Below, piece by piece: positions 22,783 to 35,440 of a stretch of DNA of 64,000 nucleotides. The notes under the pieces were generated by a model. That model was not told the origin of the DNA. It was given only the letters and a program-made list of their open reading frames with translations, and did not search any database. A program made the position numbers and the translations under genes. This DNA is from Luzula sylvatica (taxonomy: Eukaryota; Streptophyta; Magnoliopsida; Poales; Juncaceae), in assembly GCA_946800325.1 (NCBI GenBank), contig OX326959.1, positions 40,848,908-40,912,907 of the forward strand. The letters are read 5' to 3'. How positions within the stretch are numbered: position 1 is the first letter of the stretch; each line of letters starts with the position of its first letter.

Positions 22783-22852
22783 TGTGAAAAGAGGACATAT
22801 GATGAAAATTGAACAATTTGTGCAAATTTACAAAGTGACAATTTAAACATTC
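22781..22852 (+). other. Scrambled junction filler made of Athila 3'-leader words
   Basis: GGTGTGAAAAG matches 22962-22972, AGGACATATGATGAAA matches about 23088-23103, and the next 40 bp re-use GAACAATTTGTGCAAA and AAAGTGACAATTTA. The order differs from the intact leader. Such patchwork is typical of end-joining or template switching. Confidence 0.55.
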
Positions 22853-23254
22853 TTTAAAAAGTGACAATTTACATTTAAGGAACAATTTGTGCAAAAAAAA
22901 TTGAACAAGGGGTATTTACAAATACTTTTTCATGATAACCCTTGCGATTTGTGGTGTGAAAAGGTTTGAAATGTGGTGTTTAATCATCTTTATCGCATGA
23001 GACCATTTTTCTCTAAAAACTTTTGAAATTGTGAACCTTTCATTTGAAAATAGATTTTAAAATGTTGAATTAAATTCTTTCAATATAAAGGACATATGAT
23101 GAAATGAGAGTAAAAATCTTTTTCTTGAGGAAATTGAACTTTTAAATCGATGAATAAATTTTCAACAAAACCTAGAACATGCATTTAATTTTTGAGCTTA
23201 AATTCTATATATTTTTTTGTTTGAGGACAAACAAGCTCTAAGTGTGGGGAGATT
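22853..23254 (+). repeat. Duplicated Athila 3' leader upstream of the 5' LTR
   Basis: Identical by eye to 32040-32441 over 402 bp (constant offset 9187), including the polypurine tract AAGTGTGGGGAGATT. A normally integrated element would not have this here. Confidence 0.9.
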
Positions 23255-25483
23255 TGATAAGGGGATTTTTCATCACTTTTTACATGCACAAACTATAGAA
23301 TTTAAATACTTAAATATGATTAAAGTATACCAAATATTCATAATTCCAATTTATTGAGATTAAATACTTTAAATTGTGTTTTTGTATTAATGTCAGGTGA
23401 AAAGTGCAATATCTCGCAAAACCAGGACTGTGGACGGATCGGTCTCGTCGTACCGATCGATTTGATATATAATATGTTGATATTTGGTGCAAGCATGAGA
23501 GAGAAATTGAGCTTTTACTCCAAACGGGTCAAAACCAACTCATTTCATCAAAGACAACTCAGACCTGACCAGTTTATAACCTTGCAAGATCTTGTGTGAA
23601 CGAACCTCACACGTGAAAGATGAAGTGACCCGTGACTTACTTCGTAGTTTAACTCGCTACACAGAAGTCTATAAGATCTAGCCGCAGCCTCTTTACCCCG
23701 CTGACCAGTCAACTAAAATGCTTGGTTGATATTCTGTGGACTGGAGAGTTTGTAGCCTGCGCTGTTACCTCCAGAAGAGCTTATTAACTCTCTGTTGCAC
23801 GAAAGACTGCAAAGAAGAATATGCAGAAAATCAGACCGAGCAGTTTTGAACAAGAATTTGTTAGAGCCATGTGGCGAGCTCTCCTTCTCCATTTAAATAT
23901 TCCTGGACACCTCCATTACCAGGCTTTACAGAAGGATTTAAAAGCCCAGATTCTACCCTTGGATTCAGGAATGGAGGCAAGGCTCAGGAATTAAGCTGAA
24001 TTTTGAGATGATTTAAATGATATAATCTGGATCTGTTTGGATTAACCTCAAGGGTATTTTTGGGTTTTCTCCCTCATCCATTGGCCAAATTGGATGAAAT
24101 TTCGACCCTTGGATTCAGAGCAACTTGCTCTAACTATCCATGCAAGTTGCATCCTGAGATCTGGAATATTTGGACTCTTTCCCCCCCATTATCTCCTATA
24201 AATAAGGGCCAAGATCTCCCTCTCAAAATCATCCATTCTACCCACTCTCTCACCTGATCAAGAAATCCATTGATTCTTGAATCTCCATCTCTCCCAAGCT
24301 CTCTAGCTTCTCAAGCTCATCTTTGAGCCATTTTTTTGCCGAGAAGATCGTGTCGACGCACGGTTTCCGAGGCCGCTCCGAGGATCGATCCTCTCTCTCT
24401 CAAGCTCCCGAAGTTTCTCTCCTCCTCCTCTCATCTCCTTTCCAGGTGTGAAGACTCGAGGACCTCTCCAAGATCCATTCTTGGACTCAATTCTCTCCTT
24501 TTTCGGTACTCTCTTTTACAATTGTTGCGTTTTAATTAGGAAAATATTAGATTTGAATAAACTCTGATTGTAGATCTGTTATATTTGATAAAATAGAATT
24601 TGTAGAATTTTTGTGGATTTTATTTCGTAATTTTCCTATTTTTCCTTTGTGAAATACTCGATTGTTTTGTCCTATTTTGTTAATTCCATTTAAAATAGAA
24701 AATTACTCAAAAATAAGTATTTCTCAATATCACTGTTTATATCTAGATCTGTAGTTTAATATAGTTTTTGAATAAATCAATTTCCTGCAATTTCCTATTT
24801 GTTATTGATTTTACAAAATCAGCCTGTTAAGGACTAAACTGTAAATTGATGAAAAATCTTAATTCTGGACCTCAGTGTCTGTGCTGTTTGGATCAATTGT
24901 AGAACCGTTTAAATTCCTAATTTCACTAGAAACTTTAGATCTGATATCACTCTTGAATTAGGATTTTGATTGAGTTTGTTTGATACAATTTTCGATTTGA
25001 TATGAATTTCTGAAAACTGCCTCTCAATAAAAATCTTTCTGGACCTTTTCGTGATCTTCCAGGGGCCTATTTGAAATTTGCTTGTTACTTTTTACTGAAA
25101 GCTCAAAATTGTGAACTTTTTGTGCCACTGGTCTTATTATTGAATTTTGAATCTCTGTACCAATTTTTAGACCTTTTCTCAAGATTTATAAATTGTAAGG
25201 TTCATTTAATGCCTCGTGATCCGTGCATCGCAACAAATTGAAAATTGTGAATTTTAAAGTGAAACTTTGACCATCTCCTTGTGGAGTTAAGACCAGAATT
25301 GTGACTGAATATTAGGTGTTTTAGACACTAAGAACACTTCTTGAAATTAGAATATCGTTTATGCGCAAAATTTCCTTGGAACGAACCTCTACTTAGCCTA
25401 TTCTAGTAGTTGTTTATAAATTGTTTTGATTAACTCGTGAGATTGAATTTACACTTTTAAACGACCTATTTTACGTGTTATCA
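23255..25483 (+). repeat. 5' LTR of the Athila-type element
   Basis: 2229 bp, from TGATAAGG to GTTATCA. By eye it differs from the 3' LTR by two substitutions and one replaced patch at about 23955-23970. It contains a TATA box and a CT-rich 5' leader. Short open frames in it (23354, 24060, 24336) recur identically in the other LTR and are not genes. Confidence 0.95.
24197..24204 (+). promoter_or_regulatory. LTR TATA box
   Basis: TATAAATA preceded by a C-run and followed by a CT-rich untranslated stretch; a likely RNA polymerase II promoter for the Athila transcript. The same box is at 33395-33402 in the 3' LTR. Confidence 0.6.
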
Positions 25484-25485
25484 AA

Positions 25486-25503
25486 TGGCGCCGCTGCCGG
25501 GGA
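25486..25503 (+). other. Primer binding site (tRNA-Asp type)
   Basis: TGGCGCCGCTGCCGGGGA begins two bases after the LTR. It is complementary to the 3' end of plant tRNA-Asp with one difference, the primer known for Athila and Calypso elements. Confidence 0.85.
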
Positions 25504-25629
25504 TTTTTTGTTGAAGTATTTTCGATTTTCTTGTTTTTCTTGAAATTCTCTAATTCACATTTCTCTTATTTTTTTTTGCGAGGACGAACTTGGAAGCATC
25601 GGATCTACACGAGCTCGGAGGCAACGTGC

Positions 25630-28600
25630 ATGCAAACAAGATCGAGGCAAAGTTCATCACTACAACCTTTCGACAACGAGATCAACAAAACCTTGAAGGC
25701 TTTGAAGAAAAACAACGGGAAAATCGATTCATCGCAAACGCAACCTCGACCAATCAATAATCTCTTAAACTCTTCTCTCCTTTTCAATAATTTTTCTAAA
25801 ATGGAAGGTTCAACGAATAACGAAAACACCAATAATATGCATCAAATAAGAATTCCAACACTAAGAGAATTAAATACACCAACCATAGACTTAACACCAT
25901 ATAGTATCAATATTCCTCAAATCCCAAATTTTAAATTAAATCATCAAATCTTTCATAACCTACCTATATTTCATGGAAAAGTAAATGAAAATCCGCATAA
26001 ACATATCAAAGAATTGAAATTACATTGTACTCCTTATAGTCATGATGGACATTTCGATCATGTTTTATTAACGATTTTTCATTTTTCTTTAGGTGACGGT
26101 CCAAGAGATTGGTACATGAATCTTCAAGGAGCACCCTTCACGGAGTTTCACGAAGTCGTAACCCGGTTTTTCGATCGGTACTACCCTCGAGGAAGGATCG
26201 CGTCAATTCGAAGGGAACTCGCAAGCATCACGCAAAAGCCAAACGAGACACTCTACGAGTACTACGATCGTTTCAATCGACTATGCGAAGAATGCCCCGA
26301 TCAAAACCTCAACGACTCGAACCTCGTCAACCAACTTGTTCAAGGGATGAATGACGATGATTATCGCGATCTCAACTCCGCCGCCGCCGGATTTTTATGC
26401 GACAAAACACCGCAAGAAGTGAGAACTCTTATCATGAGGGTTGCAAACAATGGACAATCAAGGCGCCCCAACGAAACTCGAGTCAACGCGTGTAACGAAG
26501 TTAATATGAAACAAATCGAGACGATGATAGAATCCTCCATTAGAAAGGTGATGGGAGAGAAGGAAGAAGTGAAGACGTGTAGAGTGTGTCTCGCAAAAAC
26601 GCATGTAACCGATGAATGTCCGTCTTTTGTGGATGAAAGTGCCAACGCAATGGGAAACTTCAACTCAAATTTCAACAAAGGCCGATACGACAATACGAAT
26701 ACGTACCACCCGAATCTCCGCAATCATCCGAACTTTAGTTGGGCGAATCCGAATAACGCACAACCCGATCCATACCGACAAGGCAACAACAACCCTCAAA
26801 GACCGCCATTGTACCAACATCCGAACTCGCAACCTCAAGTCCAAGGAGAATCATCGCAACTCAACGGAGCAATCAATAAGTTCGAATCCATGATGACGGA
26901 AATGATGGGAGCCTTCAAATCCACCGCCGAAACGGTAAAAGCAAACTCCGACGCCTTTACAAGAGAAAATGCCAACACGAATCGACGAATGGCGAATTTC
27001 GAAACGCAATTACGACAAATAGCCACCGACGTGAATATTCTCAAGACTCAAGGATCGTCAAGCCTCCAATCACAACCGCGTGAACCTTTCGACAATCAAC
27101 ATGTGAACGCAATAACGCTTCGAAGTGGCCTCGAAATCGGCGAGTCATCGAGGAAAGGTAAGAAGGTGCAATTCGAAGAAGAAGTGGAGATAACACAAAA
27201 GCAAGTCGAGCCGAGTCCACCACAAGCAAAGGAAGTCGAGCCAAGTCCACCACAGCCAAAGGAGGCCGAGCCGAGTCCACCACAAGCAAAGCAAGCCGAC
27301 AAAAGAATTCAAGACAAACCTCCATTTCCGAATCGACTCTCCAACAATAAGAATGCTGAGGCGGATCGAGACGCTTTAGCGGCACTCAAGAAGATCGAAA
27401 TCAACATTCCGCTCCTCGACGCAATCCGAGAAATTCCAAGGTACACGAAGATCTTGAAGGGGTTGTGCACGAACAAGCGAAGACTAAAAGGGCATGAAAC
27501 GATAAGTGTGGGGGAGAATGTATCGGCAATGATTCGCACAAAGCTACCGCAAAAGCAAAAGGATCCTGGAATGTTCGCAATTCCGTACACCATCGGCCAT
27601 CACGAGTTGGCGAAATGCATGCTTGATTTGGGGGCATCGATCAATGTGATGCCTTACTCGATATTCGAGACTCTCAATCTCGGACCGCTCAAAGAAACAC
27701 AAGTGGCGATCCAATTGGCTGACCGATCCATTACGAAACCGAAGGGGGTAATCGAAGATGTGCTCGTTAAGGTAAACGGGTTAGTTTTTCCCGCCGACTT
27801 CTACATCCTCGACATGAATGAGAATCAAGAACTAGCGTCAAACTCTTCACCGATTCTTTTGGGGAGACCGTTTCTCAAAACCGCACGAACCAAAATCGAT
27901 TGCGACGCGGGAATCCTCACCATGGAGTTCGACAACGAAGTAATCAAGTTCAACATCTTCGATCCGATCAAATACCCCGAAGGATCCATCTCAAACATCT
28001 CACAACTCGACATCATCGACGAATGCATCGAAGAGTTCTCACATCCGATCAATCACATTCTCGACTCTCTTGATTTTTCTTTCGATTATGAACTCTTTGA
28101 AAGTCTAGCTTCTAATCAAGTCGAAAATGTTTACTATTTTTCAGGTGCTCTTAAGGAGGAACTCCAAATCTCACAAGAAAGGACGCCTCCATCCATCGAG
28201 AAGGCACCCGAACTCGAGCTCAAGCCACTTCCTAACCACTTGAAGTACGCATACCTAGGAGAAGGCGAAACTCTTCCCGTCATTATCGCCGCACATCTCA
28301 CGAAGGAGCAAGAAGCAAGGCTTATCGAGACGCTAAAGAAGCACAAGAAGGCGATTGGATGGACGCTAGCCGACATTCCGGGAATAAGCCCTTCGACATG
28401 CATGCATCGCATCCTCCTCGAAGACGAATCTCGACCTTCAAGAGAACCTCAACGCCGTCTCAATCCGCCGATGATGGAGGTCGTAAAAAAGGAGATAATC
28501 AAACTTCTCGATGCAGGAATCATTTATCCGATCACCGACTCAAAATGGGTCTCGCCGATTCATGTTGTGCCAAAGAAGACGGGAATAACGATTGTCGAGA

Positions 28601-31119
28601 ACGAAAAAGGAGAAAAAGTCCAAACTCGAGTTCAAAATGGTTGGAGGGTGTGCATCGATTACCGCAAGCTCAACGCCGCGACAAGAAAAGATCACTTTCC
28701 GTTGCCCTTCATCGACCAAATGCTAGAAAGATTGGCGGGGAGACCGTATTATTGTTTCCTCGACGGATTTTCGGGGTACTTTCAAGTCGCCATCGCTCCG
28801 GAAGATCAAGAAAAGACGACATTCACGTGTCCGTTCGGAACCTTCGCATATCGCCGCATGCCATTCGGGTTGTGCAACGCACCAGGTACTTTTCAAAGAT
28901 GTATGTTGTCGATTTTCTCCGATTACATTTCAAAGTTTATCGAAGTTTTTATGGACGATTTTTCAATATATGGGGATTCGTTTGATTCTTGTCTTTCGAA
29001 CTTATCCCTTATACTTGAAAAATGTGTCGAATCTAATCTAATCTTGAACTTTGAGAAGTGCCACTTTATGGTGAGCAACGGTATTGTATTAGGTCATCTT
29101 GTTTCAGATCAAGGACTAGAAGTGGACAAGGCGAAGATCGACGTCATCAAAACGCTCCCATATCCCAAGAATGTGAAAGATGTGCGATCCTTTCTCGGCC
29201 ACGCCGGCTTTTACCGACGCTTCATCAAAGACTTCTCCAAGATCGCTCAACCGATGTGCACCCTTCTTCAAAAAGAGACGAGTTTCGAATTTGACGTGAA
29301 ATGCCGAGAAGCGTTCGATTTCCTCAAGGAGAAGCTATGTTCCGCGCCCGTTATCAAGCCACCCGATTGGAATCTCCCGTTCGAGTTGATGTGTGACGCA
29401 AGCGACCTAAGTGTGGGGGCGGTGTTGGGACAACGAATCGGACGCGAACCGCATGTGATCTACTACGCCTCGAAAAGCCTCGACGAAGCTCAACGAAATT
29501 ACACGACAACGGAGAAAGAACTTCTTGCCATTGTTTTCGCCTTGGAAAAATTCCGCTCCTATTTGGTAGGTACCAAGGTAATCGTTTTCTCCGATCATGA
29601 AGCGTTGAGACACCTTATGAAGAAGAAGGAATGCAAACCGAGACTTCTCCGTTGGATACTCCTCTTACAAGAATTCGACATCGAAATACGGGACAAACGC
29701 GGATGCGAAAACCTCGTCGCGGATCATCTAAGCCGATTACCTCTCAACGAAGGCGCAATCTTGCCAATCAACGAATTCTTTCCCGAAGAGCACTTATACG
29801 CCATGCAAGTCAACGCGCCTTGGTACGCCGATTTGGTGAACTACCTCGTCACGAAGGAATTTCCCGAGGAGTTACCACGAGCACAACGCGACAAGATCAA
29901 GAGCGATGCAAGGTTCTACGTTTGGGAGGATCCACACCTATTCCGCATATGCGCCGATCAAATTATTCGTAAGTGCGTCCCCGATCATGAGGTACAATCC
30001 GTTCTCTCATTTTGTCATTCTTTTCAATGTGGTGGACATTTCGGTGTTCAAAGAACCGCTCACAAAGTTTTTGAATGCGGATTATATTGGCCAACTCTTC
30101 ACAAAGATGCCTCGAATTTTGTGAAGAGTTGCGAGAATTGTCAAAAGACGGGGAATTTGTCCCGAAGAGATCAAATGCCCTTGAAGTCTATCCATATTTG
30201 TGAACCTTTCGATGCTTGGGGCATTGATTTCATGGGACCTTTTCCTTCGTCTTTTGGTTTCACTTACATTCTACTTGCAGTTGATTACGTGACGAAGTGG
30301 GTCGAAGCAATCGCAACAAAGGCGGCGGACTCCAAGGCGGTTATCGAATTCCTCAAGAAGAACATCTTTCAAAGATTTGGAGTGCCGCGAGTGTTGATTA
30401 GCGATCGAGGCACACACTTTTGCAACAAGCGACTCGAAGGATTGCTCGAACACTACCATGTGAAGCATCGCACTTCCACCGCATACCATCCGCAAACGAA
30501 CGGACAAGCAGAAGTTTCGAACCGGGAAATCAAGTCGATCCTCGAGAAAGTGGTCAACCCGTCAAGGAAGGATTGGAGTGCAAGATTGGGGGATGCATTG
30601 TGGGCTTATCGGACCGCGTACAAAACACCCATTGGTATGTCTCCTTTCAAACTAGTTTACGGAAAAGCGTGTCACTTGCCGGTCGAGATTGAGCATCGAG
30701 CTTATTGGGCTCTTAAACAACTCACACTCGATTACCCTAAGGATGCTCAAGCTCGAAAGTTGCAAATTCTCGAGTTGGATGAATTTCGAAACGAGGCATA
30801 CGACAACTCGAGAATTTACAAAGAGAAAACGCAAGCTTTTCATGATAAAATGATTAAGTCAAAGGAATTCCATGTGGGAGATCGTGTGCTCCTTTTCAAT
30901 TCTCGATTAAAGCTCCATCCTGGTAAATTGAAATCACGGTGGATAGGGCCGTTTTTTGTCACTAACGTTTTCTCTTATGGAGTTGTTGAGATAAAAAGTG
31001 AAGAAACAGGTAAAATCTTCAAAGTGAACGGACATCGAGTCAAGCATTTTCATTCGAACTTCGACAACGCATGGATGGACGAGCAAGCTTTCAAAGGAGA
31101 CCACGCACATCAAGGATGA
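25630..31119 (+). CDS. Athila-type gag-pol polyprotein, intact frame
   Basis: One uninterrupted frame encodes all functions for reverse transcription and integration. The frame is open from 25531, but I choose ATG 25630 (MQTRSRQS) because it starts after the leader and gives the usual Athila gag start (1829 residues; positions here count from 25531). Gag spans about 120-330, with zinc-knuckle-like [14 protein letters not shown] near 350. A Pro-rich hinge lies near 555-590 (PSPPQ repeats). Protease has [10 protein letters not shown] near 700. RT has [20 protein letters not shown] near 1043 and FMDDFSIYG near 1140. RNase H has [15 protein letters not shown] near 1288. Integrase has the HHCC zinc finger (HFGVQ..CENCQ) near 1500, then D in WGIDFMGP near 1564, D in SDRGTHF near 1624 and E in NGQAEVSN near 1655, with a C-terminal [18 protein letters not shown] module. 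All catalytic acids are present. It is more GC-rich than its surroundings, and no env-like gene follows. Confidence 0.95.
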   Translation: MQTRSRQSSSLQPFDNEINKTLKALKKNNGKIDSSQTQPRPINNLLNSSLLFNNFSKMEGSTNNENTNNMHQIRIPTLRELNTPTIDLTPYSINIPQIPNFKLNHQIFHNLPIFHGKVNENPHKHIKELKLHCTPYSHDGHFDHVLLTIFHFSLGDGPRDWYMNLQGAPFTEFHEVVTRFFDRYYPRGRIASIRRELASITQKPNETLYEYYDRFNRLCEECPDQNLNDSNLVNQLVQGMNDDDYRDLNSAAAGFLCDKTPQEVRTLIMRVANNGQSRRPNETRVNACNEVNMKQIETMIESSIRKVMGEKEEVKTCRVCLAKTHVTDECPSFVDESANAMGNFNSNFNKGRYDNTNTYHPNLRNHPNFSWANPNNAQPDPYRQGNNNPQRPPLYQHPNSQPQVQGESSQLNGAINKFESMMTEMMGAFKSTAETVKANSDAFTRENANTNRRMANFETQLRQIATDVNILKTQGSSSLQSQPREPFDNQHVNAITLRSGLEIGESSRKGKKVQFEEEVEITQKQVEPSPPQAKEVEPSPPQPKEAEPSPPQAKQADKRIQDKPPFPNRLSNNKNAEADRDALAALKKIEINIPLLDAIREIPRYTKILKGLCTNKRRLKGHETISVGENVSAMIRTKLPQKQKDPGMFAIPYTIGHHELAKCMLDLGASINVMPYSIFETLNLGPLKETQVAIQLADRSITKPKGVIEDVLVKVNGLVFPADFYILDMNENQELASNSSPILLGRPFLKTARTKIDCDAGILTMEFDNEVIKFNIFDPIKYPEGSISNISQLDIIDECIEEFSHPINHILDSLDFSFDYELFESLASNQVENVYYFSGALKEELQISQERTPPSIEKAPELELKPLPNHLKYAYLGEGETLPVIIAAHLTKEQEARLIETLKKHKKAIGWTLADIPGISPSTCMHRILLEDESRPSREPQRRLNPPMMEVVKKEIIKLLDAGIIYPITDSKWVSPIHVVPKKTGITIVENEKGEKVQTRVQNGWRVCIDYRKLNAATRKDHFPLPFIDQMLERLAGRPYYCFLDGFSGYFQVAIAPEDQEKTTFTCPFGTFAYRRMPFGLCNAPGTFQRCMLSIFSDYISKFIEVFMDDFSIYGDSFDSCLSNLSLILEKCVESNLILNFEKCHFMVSNGIVLGHLVSDQGLEVDKAKIDVIKTLPYPKNVKDVRSFLGHAGFYRRFIKDFSKIAQPMCTLLQKETSFEFDVKCREAFDFLKEKLCSAPVIKPPDWNLPFELMCDASDLSVGAVLGQRIGREPHVIYYASKSLDEAQRNYTTTEKELLAIVFALEKFRSYLVGTKVIVFSDHEALRHLMKKKECKPRLLRWILLLQEFDIEIRDKRGCENLVADHLSRLPLNEGAILPINEFFPEEHLYAMQVNAPWYADLVNYLVTKEFPEELPRAQRDKIKSDARFYVWEDPHLFRICADQIIRKCVPDHEVQSVLSFCHSFQCGGHFGVQRTAHKVFECGLYWPTLHKDASNFVKSCENCQKTGNLSRRDQMPLKSIHICEPFDAWGIDFMGPFPSSFGFTYILLAVDYVTKWVEAIATKAADSKAVIEFLKKNIFQRFGVPRVLISDRGTHFCNKRLEGLLEHYHVKHRTSTAYHPQTNGQAEVSNREIKSILEKVVNPSRKDWSARLGDALWAYRTAYKTPIGMSPFKLVYGKACHLPVEIEHRAYWALKQLTLDYPKDAQARKLQILELDEFRNEAYDNSRIYKEKTQAFHDKMIKSKEFHVGDRVLLFNSRLKLHPGKLKSRWIGPFFVTNVFSYGVVEIKSEETGKIFKVNGHRVKHFHSNFDNAWMDEQAFKGDHAHQG

Positions 31120-31328
31120 CGGGGAAAACGTCGAGCTGAAACGACGTTAAACAAAGAGCGCTTGCGGGGAGGCAACCCACGCTTCAAAAGGTCGTATTTC
31201 TCCATCTCTCTCCCTTAATTTTACTTGAATCGAATTTTTTTCGCTCGAGGACGAGCTATTTTTCTAAGTGTGGGGAGGGTTTTTACGACCTATTTTTCCT
31301 TGTAAATAACACCCTAAAATTACCAAAA

Positions 31329-31366
<38 letters not shown>

Positions 31367-31853
31367 CTAAAAATGTCATGCATGTTGAAGATTTTTTTCT
31401 CCGCTTAATTGAATAAATCAACGATTTTAAAACAAGATTTTCACTTATCCATCATTATTTTACTCTCAAAATTGAAATATTCCAAGATATTTGAAAGAAT
31501 TGACTAAGATTTTTGAGAGATTCTTTCGGGATTCAAACCCTAATCAAATGAATTCACAAAATTGGAGTTTATTGAAATTTGGTCGATTTTCGATTTACAT
31601 GACACACCATTTTTTAAGCTTAAACCCATATTTTACTCGAAATTTCTAAAAAAAAGTTTTGTTTAAACCACTCTAGTAAATTTTGCATAAATTTAAAAGT
31701 TGACAAATTGCACTTAAGAGCTCGATTGTTCATGGGGATTCGGTAGTAAATAGATTGAACCCGCTTGCGACTTGAGATCTAAAAAAGAGAATACCGGGAT
31801 GTAATTTCGTTGTATTTCGGTGCAACGAAACTCCCTGTTAAAGAAAAGATCAA

Positions 31854-31885
<32 letters not shown>

Positions 31886-32441
31886 AAAAAAGAAAAAAAA
31901 AAAGAGAACACCGAGATGTAATTTCGTTGTATTTCGGTGCAGCGGAACTCTCGGTTAAATAAGAAAAGAATTGTAAACAAGCGCAATTGGGGGAATTAGT
32001 TGAAACCGAATAGGAACCAAGTACTAAAGTACCGAACGATTTAAAAAGTGACAATTTACATTTAAGGAACAATTTGTGCAAAAAAAATTGAACAAGGGGT
32101 ATTTACAAATACTTTTTCATGATAACCCTTGCGATTTGTGGTGTGAAAAGGTTTGAAATGTGGTGTTTAATCATCTTTATCGCATGAGACCATTTTTCTC
32201 TAAAAACTTTTGAAATTGTGAACCTTTCATTTGAAAATAGATTTTAAAATGTTGAATTAAATTCTTTCAATATAAAGGACATATGATGAAATGAGAGTAA
32301 AAATCTTTTTCTTGAGGAAATTGAACTTTTAAATCGATGAATAAATTTTCAACAAAACCTAGAACATGCATTTAATTTTTGAGCTTAAATTCTATATATT
32401 TTTTTGTTTGAGGACAAACAAGCTCTAAGTGTGGGGAGATT
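31120..32441 (+). other. Athila 3' non-coding region
   Basis: 1.3 kb with no env-like frame. It has a GGGGAGGCAACCCACG motif near 31168, a purine tract AAGTGTGGGGAGGG near 31267, a 31-bp A-run (31334-31364), and a diverged direct repeat around 31785 and 31905 (both with GATGTAATTTCGTTGTATTT) separated by A-rich sequence. The last 402 bp are the block duplicated at 22853. Confidence 0.75.
32427..32441 (+). other. Athila polypurine tract
   Basis: AAGTGTGGGGAGATT ends exactly at the 3' LTR start TGATAAGG (32442). Confidence 0.8.
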
Positions 32442-34681
32442 TGATAAGGGGATTTTTCATCACTTTTTACATGCACAAACTATAGAATTTAAATACTTAA
32501 ATATGATTAAAGTATACCAAATATTCATAATTCCAATTTATTGAGATTAAATACTTTAAATTGTGTTTTTGTATTAATGTCAGGTGAAAAGTGCAATATC
32601 TCGCAAAACCAGGACTGTGGACGGATCGGTCTCGTCGTACCGATCGATTTGATATATAATATGTTGATATTTGGTGCAAGCATGAGAGAGAAATTGAGCT
32701 TTTACTCCAAACGGGTCAAAACCAACTCATTTCATCAAAGACAACTCAGACCTGACCAGTTTATAACCTTGCAAGATCTTGTGTGAACGAACCTCACACG
32801 TGAAAGATGAAGTGACCCGTGACTTACTTCGTAGTTTAACTCGCTACACAGAAGTCTATAAGATCTAGCCGCAGCCTCTTTACCCCGCTGACCAGTCAAC
32901 TAAAATGCTTGGTTGATATTCTGTGGACTGGAGAGTTTGTAGCCTGCGCTGTTACCTCCAGAAGAGCTTATTAACTCTCTGTTGCACGAAAGACTGCAAA
33001 GAAGAATATGCAGAAAATCAGACCGAGCAGTTTTGAACAAGAATTTGTTAGAGCCATGTGGCGAGCTCTCCTTCTCCATTTAAATATTCCTGGACACCTC
33101 CATTACCAGGCTTTACAGAAGGATTTAAAAGCCCAGATTCTACTTTCTCTCTCCGGTTTTTGACAGAAATGGAGGCAAGGCTCAGGAATTAAGCTGAATT
33201 TTGAGATGATTTAAATGATATAATCTGGATCTGTTTGGATTAACCTCAAGGGTATTTTTGGGTTTTCTCCCTCATCCATTGGCCAAATTGGATGAAATTT
33301 CGACCCTTGGATTCAGAGCAACTTGCTCTAACTATCCATGCAAGTTGCATCCTGAGATCTGGAATATTTGGACTCTTTCCCCCCCATTATCTCCTATAAA
33401 TAAGGGCCAAGATCTCCCTCTCAAAATCATCCATTCTACCCACTCTCTCACCTGATCAAGAAATCCATTGATTCTTGAATCTCCATCTCTCCCAAGCTCT
33501 CTAGCTTCTCAAGCTCATCTTTGAGCCATTTTTTTGCCGAGAAGATCGTGTCGACGCACGGTTTCCGAGGCCGCTCCGAGGATCGATCCTCTCTCTCTCA
33601 AGCTCCCGAAGTTTCTCTCCTCCTCCTCTCATCTCCTTTCCAGGTGTGAAGACTCGAGGACCTCTCCAAGATCCATTCTTGGACTCAATTCTCTCCTTTT
33701 TCGGTACTCTCTTTTACAATTGTTGCGTTTTAATTAGGAAAATATTAGATTTGAATAAACTCTGATTGTAGATCTGTTATATTTGATAAAATAGAATTTG
33801 TAGAATTTTTGTGGATTTTATTTCGTAATTTTCCTATTTTTCCTTTGTGAAATACTCGATTGTTTTGTCCTGTTTTGTTAATTCCATTTAAAATAGAAAA
33901 TTACTCAAAAATAAGTATTTCTCAATATCACTGTTTATATCTAGATCTGTAGTTTAATATAGTTTTTGAATAAATCAATTTCCTGCAATTTCCTATTTGT
34001 TATTGATTTTACAAAATCAGCCTGTTAAGGACTAAACTGTAAATTGATGAAAAATCTTAATTCTGGACCTCAGTGTCTGTGCTGTTTGGATCAATTGTAG
34101 AACCGTTTAAATTCCTAATTTCAATAGAAACTTTAGATCTGATATCACTCTTGAATTAGGATTTTGATTGAGTTTGTTTGATACAATTTTCGATTTGATA
34201 TGAATTTCTGAAAACTGCCTCTCAATAAAAATCTTTCTGGACCTTTTCGTGATCTTCCAGGGGCCTATTTGAAATTTGCTTGTTACTTTTTACTGAAAGC
34301 TCAAAATTGTGAACTTTTTGTGCCACTGGTCTTATTATTGAATTTTGAATCTCTGTACCAATTTTTAGACCTTTTCTCAAGATTTATAAATTGTAAGGTT
34401 CATTTAATGCCTCGTGATCCGTGCATCGCAACAAATTGAAAATTGTGAATTTTAAAGTGAAACTTTGACCATCTCCTTGTGGAGTTAAGACCAGAATTGT
34501 GACTGAATATTAGGTGTTTTAGACACTAAGAACACTTCTTGAAATTAGAATATCGTTTATGCGCAAAATTTCCTTGGAACGAACCTCTACTTAGCCTATT
34601 CTAGTAGTTGTTTATAAATTGTTTTGATTAACTCGTGAGATTGAATTTACACTTTTAAACGACCTATTTTACGTGTTATCA
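32442..34681 (+). repeat. 3' LTR of the Athila-type element
   Basis: 2240 bp, TGATAAGG...GTTATCA, 11 bp longer than the 5' LTR because of the patch at about 33144-33167 (ACTTTCTCTCTCCGG). LINE sequence resumes within about ten bases. Confidence 0.95.
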
Positions 34682-34689
34682 AAGAACTT

Positions 34690-35291
34690 TTACTAACACC
34701 ATGTTCACTGACTGGCAAATAATCGATCATATAATCTATGAATATAAATTAAATTTATTAGTTATAAATTCAGAAAATTATAAATATATGTACAATGAGA
34801 TACACAATTATTCATACAGAGGAGATGATTCTTGTAATAACTCAAATTCTAGATCACAATTAAATTCAGATTACGATTCAAGTCAATCAGATACAAGTTC
34901 TTATGATTCTTCAGTTGAATGTTCATACTACACTAAAAATTTCAATTCTATAGGTACTATAAATCGAGAAGAACAGCAAGAGGCACAACAGGAGCAAGAA
35001 GGGCATCAAATTACGGGGGATCTAATGCAACAACAAGATGGAACCGTAAGCATTTGGTGGTTTAATTCAGAATTGAATGCAGAAGAAAGAGTGAATGATG
35101 AAATTATAAATCAAGCAAATCCAGAAAGTCAAGAGTTTATTACCTTAAGAAGTATTGTCGTGGGCTTAGAAGATCTCATTGATACCAATCGGCTTTCAAT
35201 TTCGGACGATGTAAATCTCCAACAGAGCTTTCCTTTAAATCAGCTGATTAATTCGCGAGAGGCTTCAAATCGAATTGAACTCGATAGATAG
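34690..35291 (+). pseudogene. LINE ORF2, part 3: C-terminal tail
   Basis: Open for about 196 codons. FTDWQIIDHIIYEYKLNLLV aligns with LSEDQLVERIIYEFKINELV of the minus-strand LINE just after the IWTERCRRIFNN segment. It is followed by a low-complexity Ser/Asn/Asp and Gln/Glu-rich tail (SQSDTSSYDSS, EEQQEAQQEQEGHQ). Taken alone it would look like a small hypothetical gene; its place before the LINE 3' UTR and poly(A) shows it is the ORF2 end. The 84-bp repeat of the other copy is absent here. Confidence 0.8.
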
Positions 35292-35424
35292 TTGTCGCTG
35301 GAGGATTTAGGGTTTGTGCTAGAACCCGATTGAGATGTCACAACGATAGAGAAAACACTGAGGAAGGAAAAGAGGGGCGGTATCGACAAGGATTGAAGAG
35401 GCAAAGAGGGGCGATAGTGAGAAG

Positions 35425-35440
35425 ATGACCTTATATACTT
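35425..35440 (-). promoter_or_regulatory. Promoter-like TATATAAG antisense to the LINE 3' UTR
   Basis: On the minus strand TATATAAG is followed by a C/T-rich stretch running toward ORF2 (CCCCTCTTTGCCTCTTC and similar). It is the counterpart of 7972-8060. Confidence 0.3.

Larger units (their letters stand above)
22853..34681 (+). mobile_element. Athila-type Ty3/gypsy retrotransposon with an extra 3' leader on its left
   Basis: Two LTRs of 2.23 kb flank a PBS for tRNA-Asp, one long intact gag-pol frame and a 1.3-kb non-coding 3' region. Before the 5' LTR lies a 402-bp copy of the sequence that precedes the 3' LTR. The structure is thus 3' leader, LTR, internal, LTR. No target duplication is seen, and the LINE target is missing about 0.7 kb at this point. 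Confidence 0.9.

Noticed and set aside
23354..24539. Three open stretches in the Athila 5' LTR
   Set aside because: Identical frames are in the 3' LTR (32541-33737); no protein resemblance, LTR leader sequence.
31120..32441. An env-like gene after Athila pol
   Set aside because: No frame of useful length, signal peptide or membrane helix in this interval.
34701..35291. A free-standing hypothetical gene
   Set aside because: Its start aligns with the LINE ORF2 C-terminal part and it is followed by the LINE 3' UTR and poly(A).
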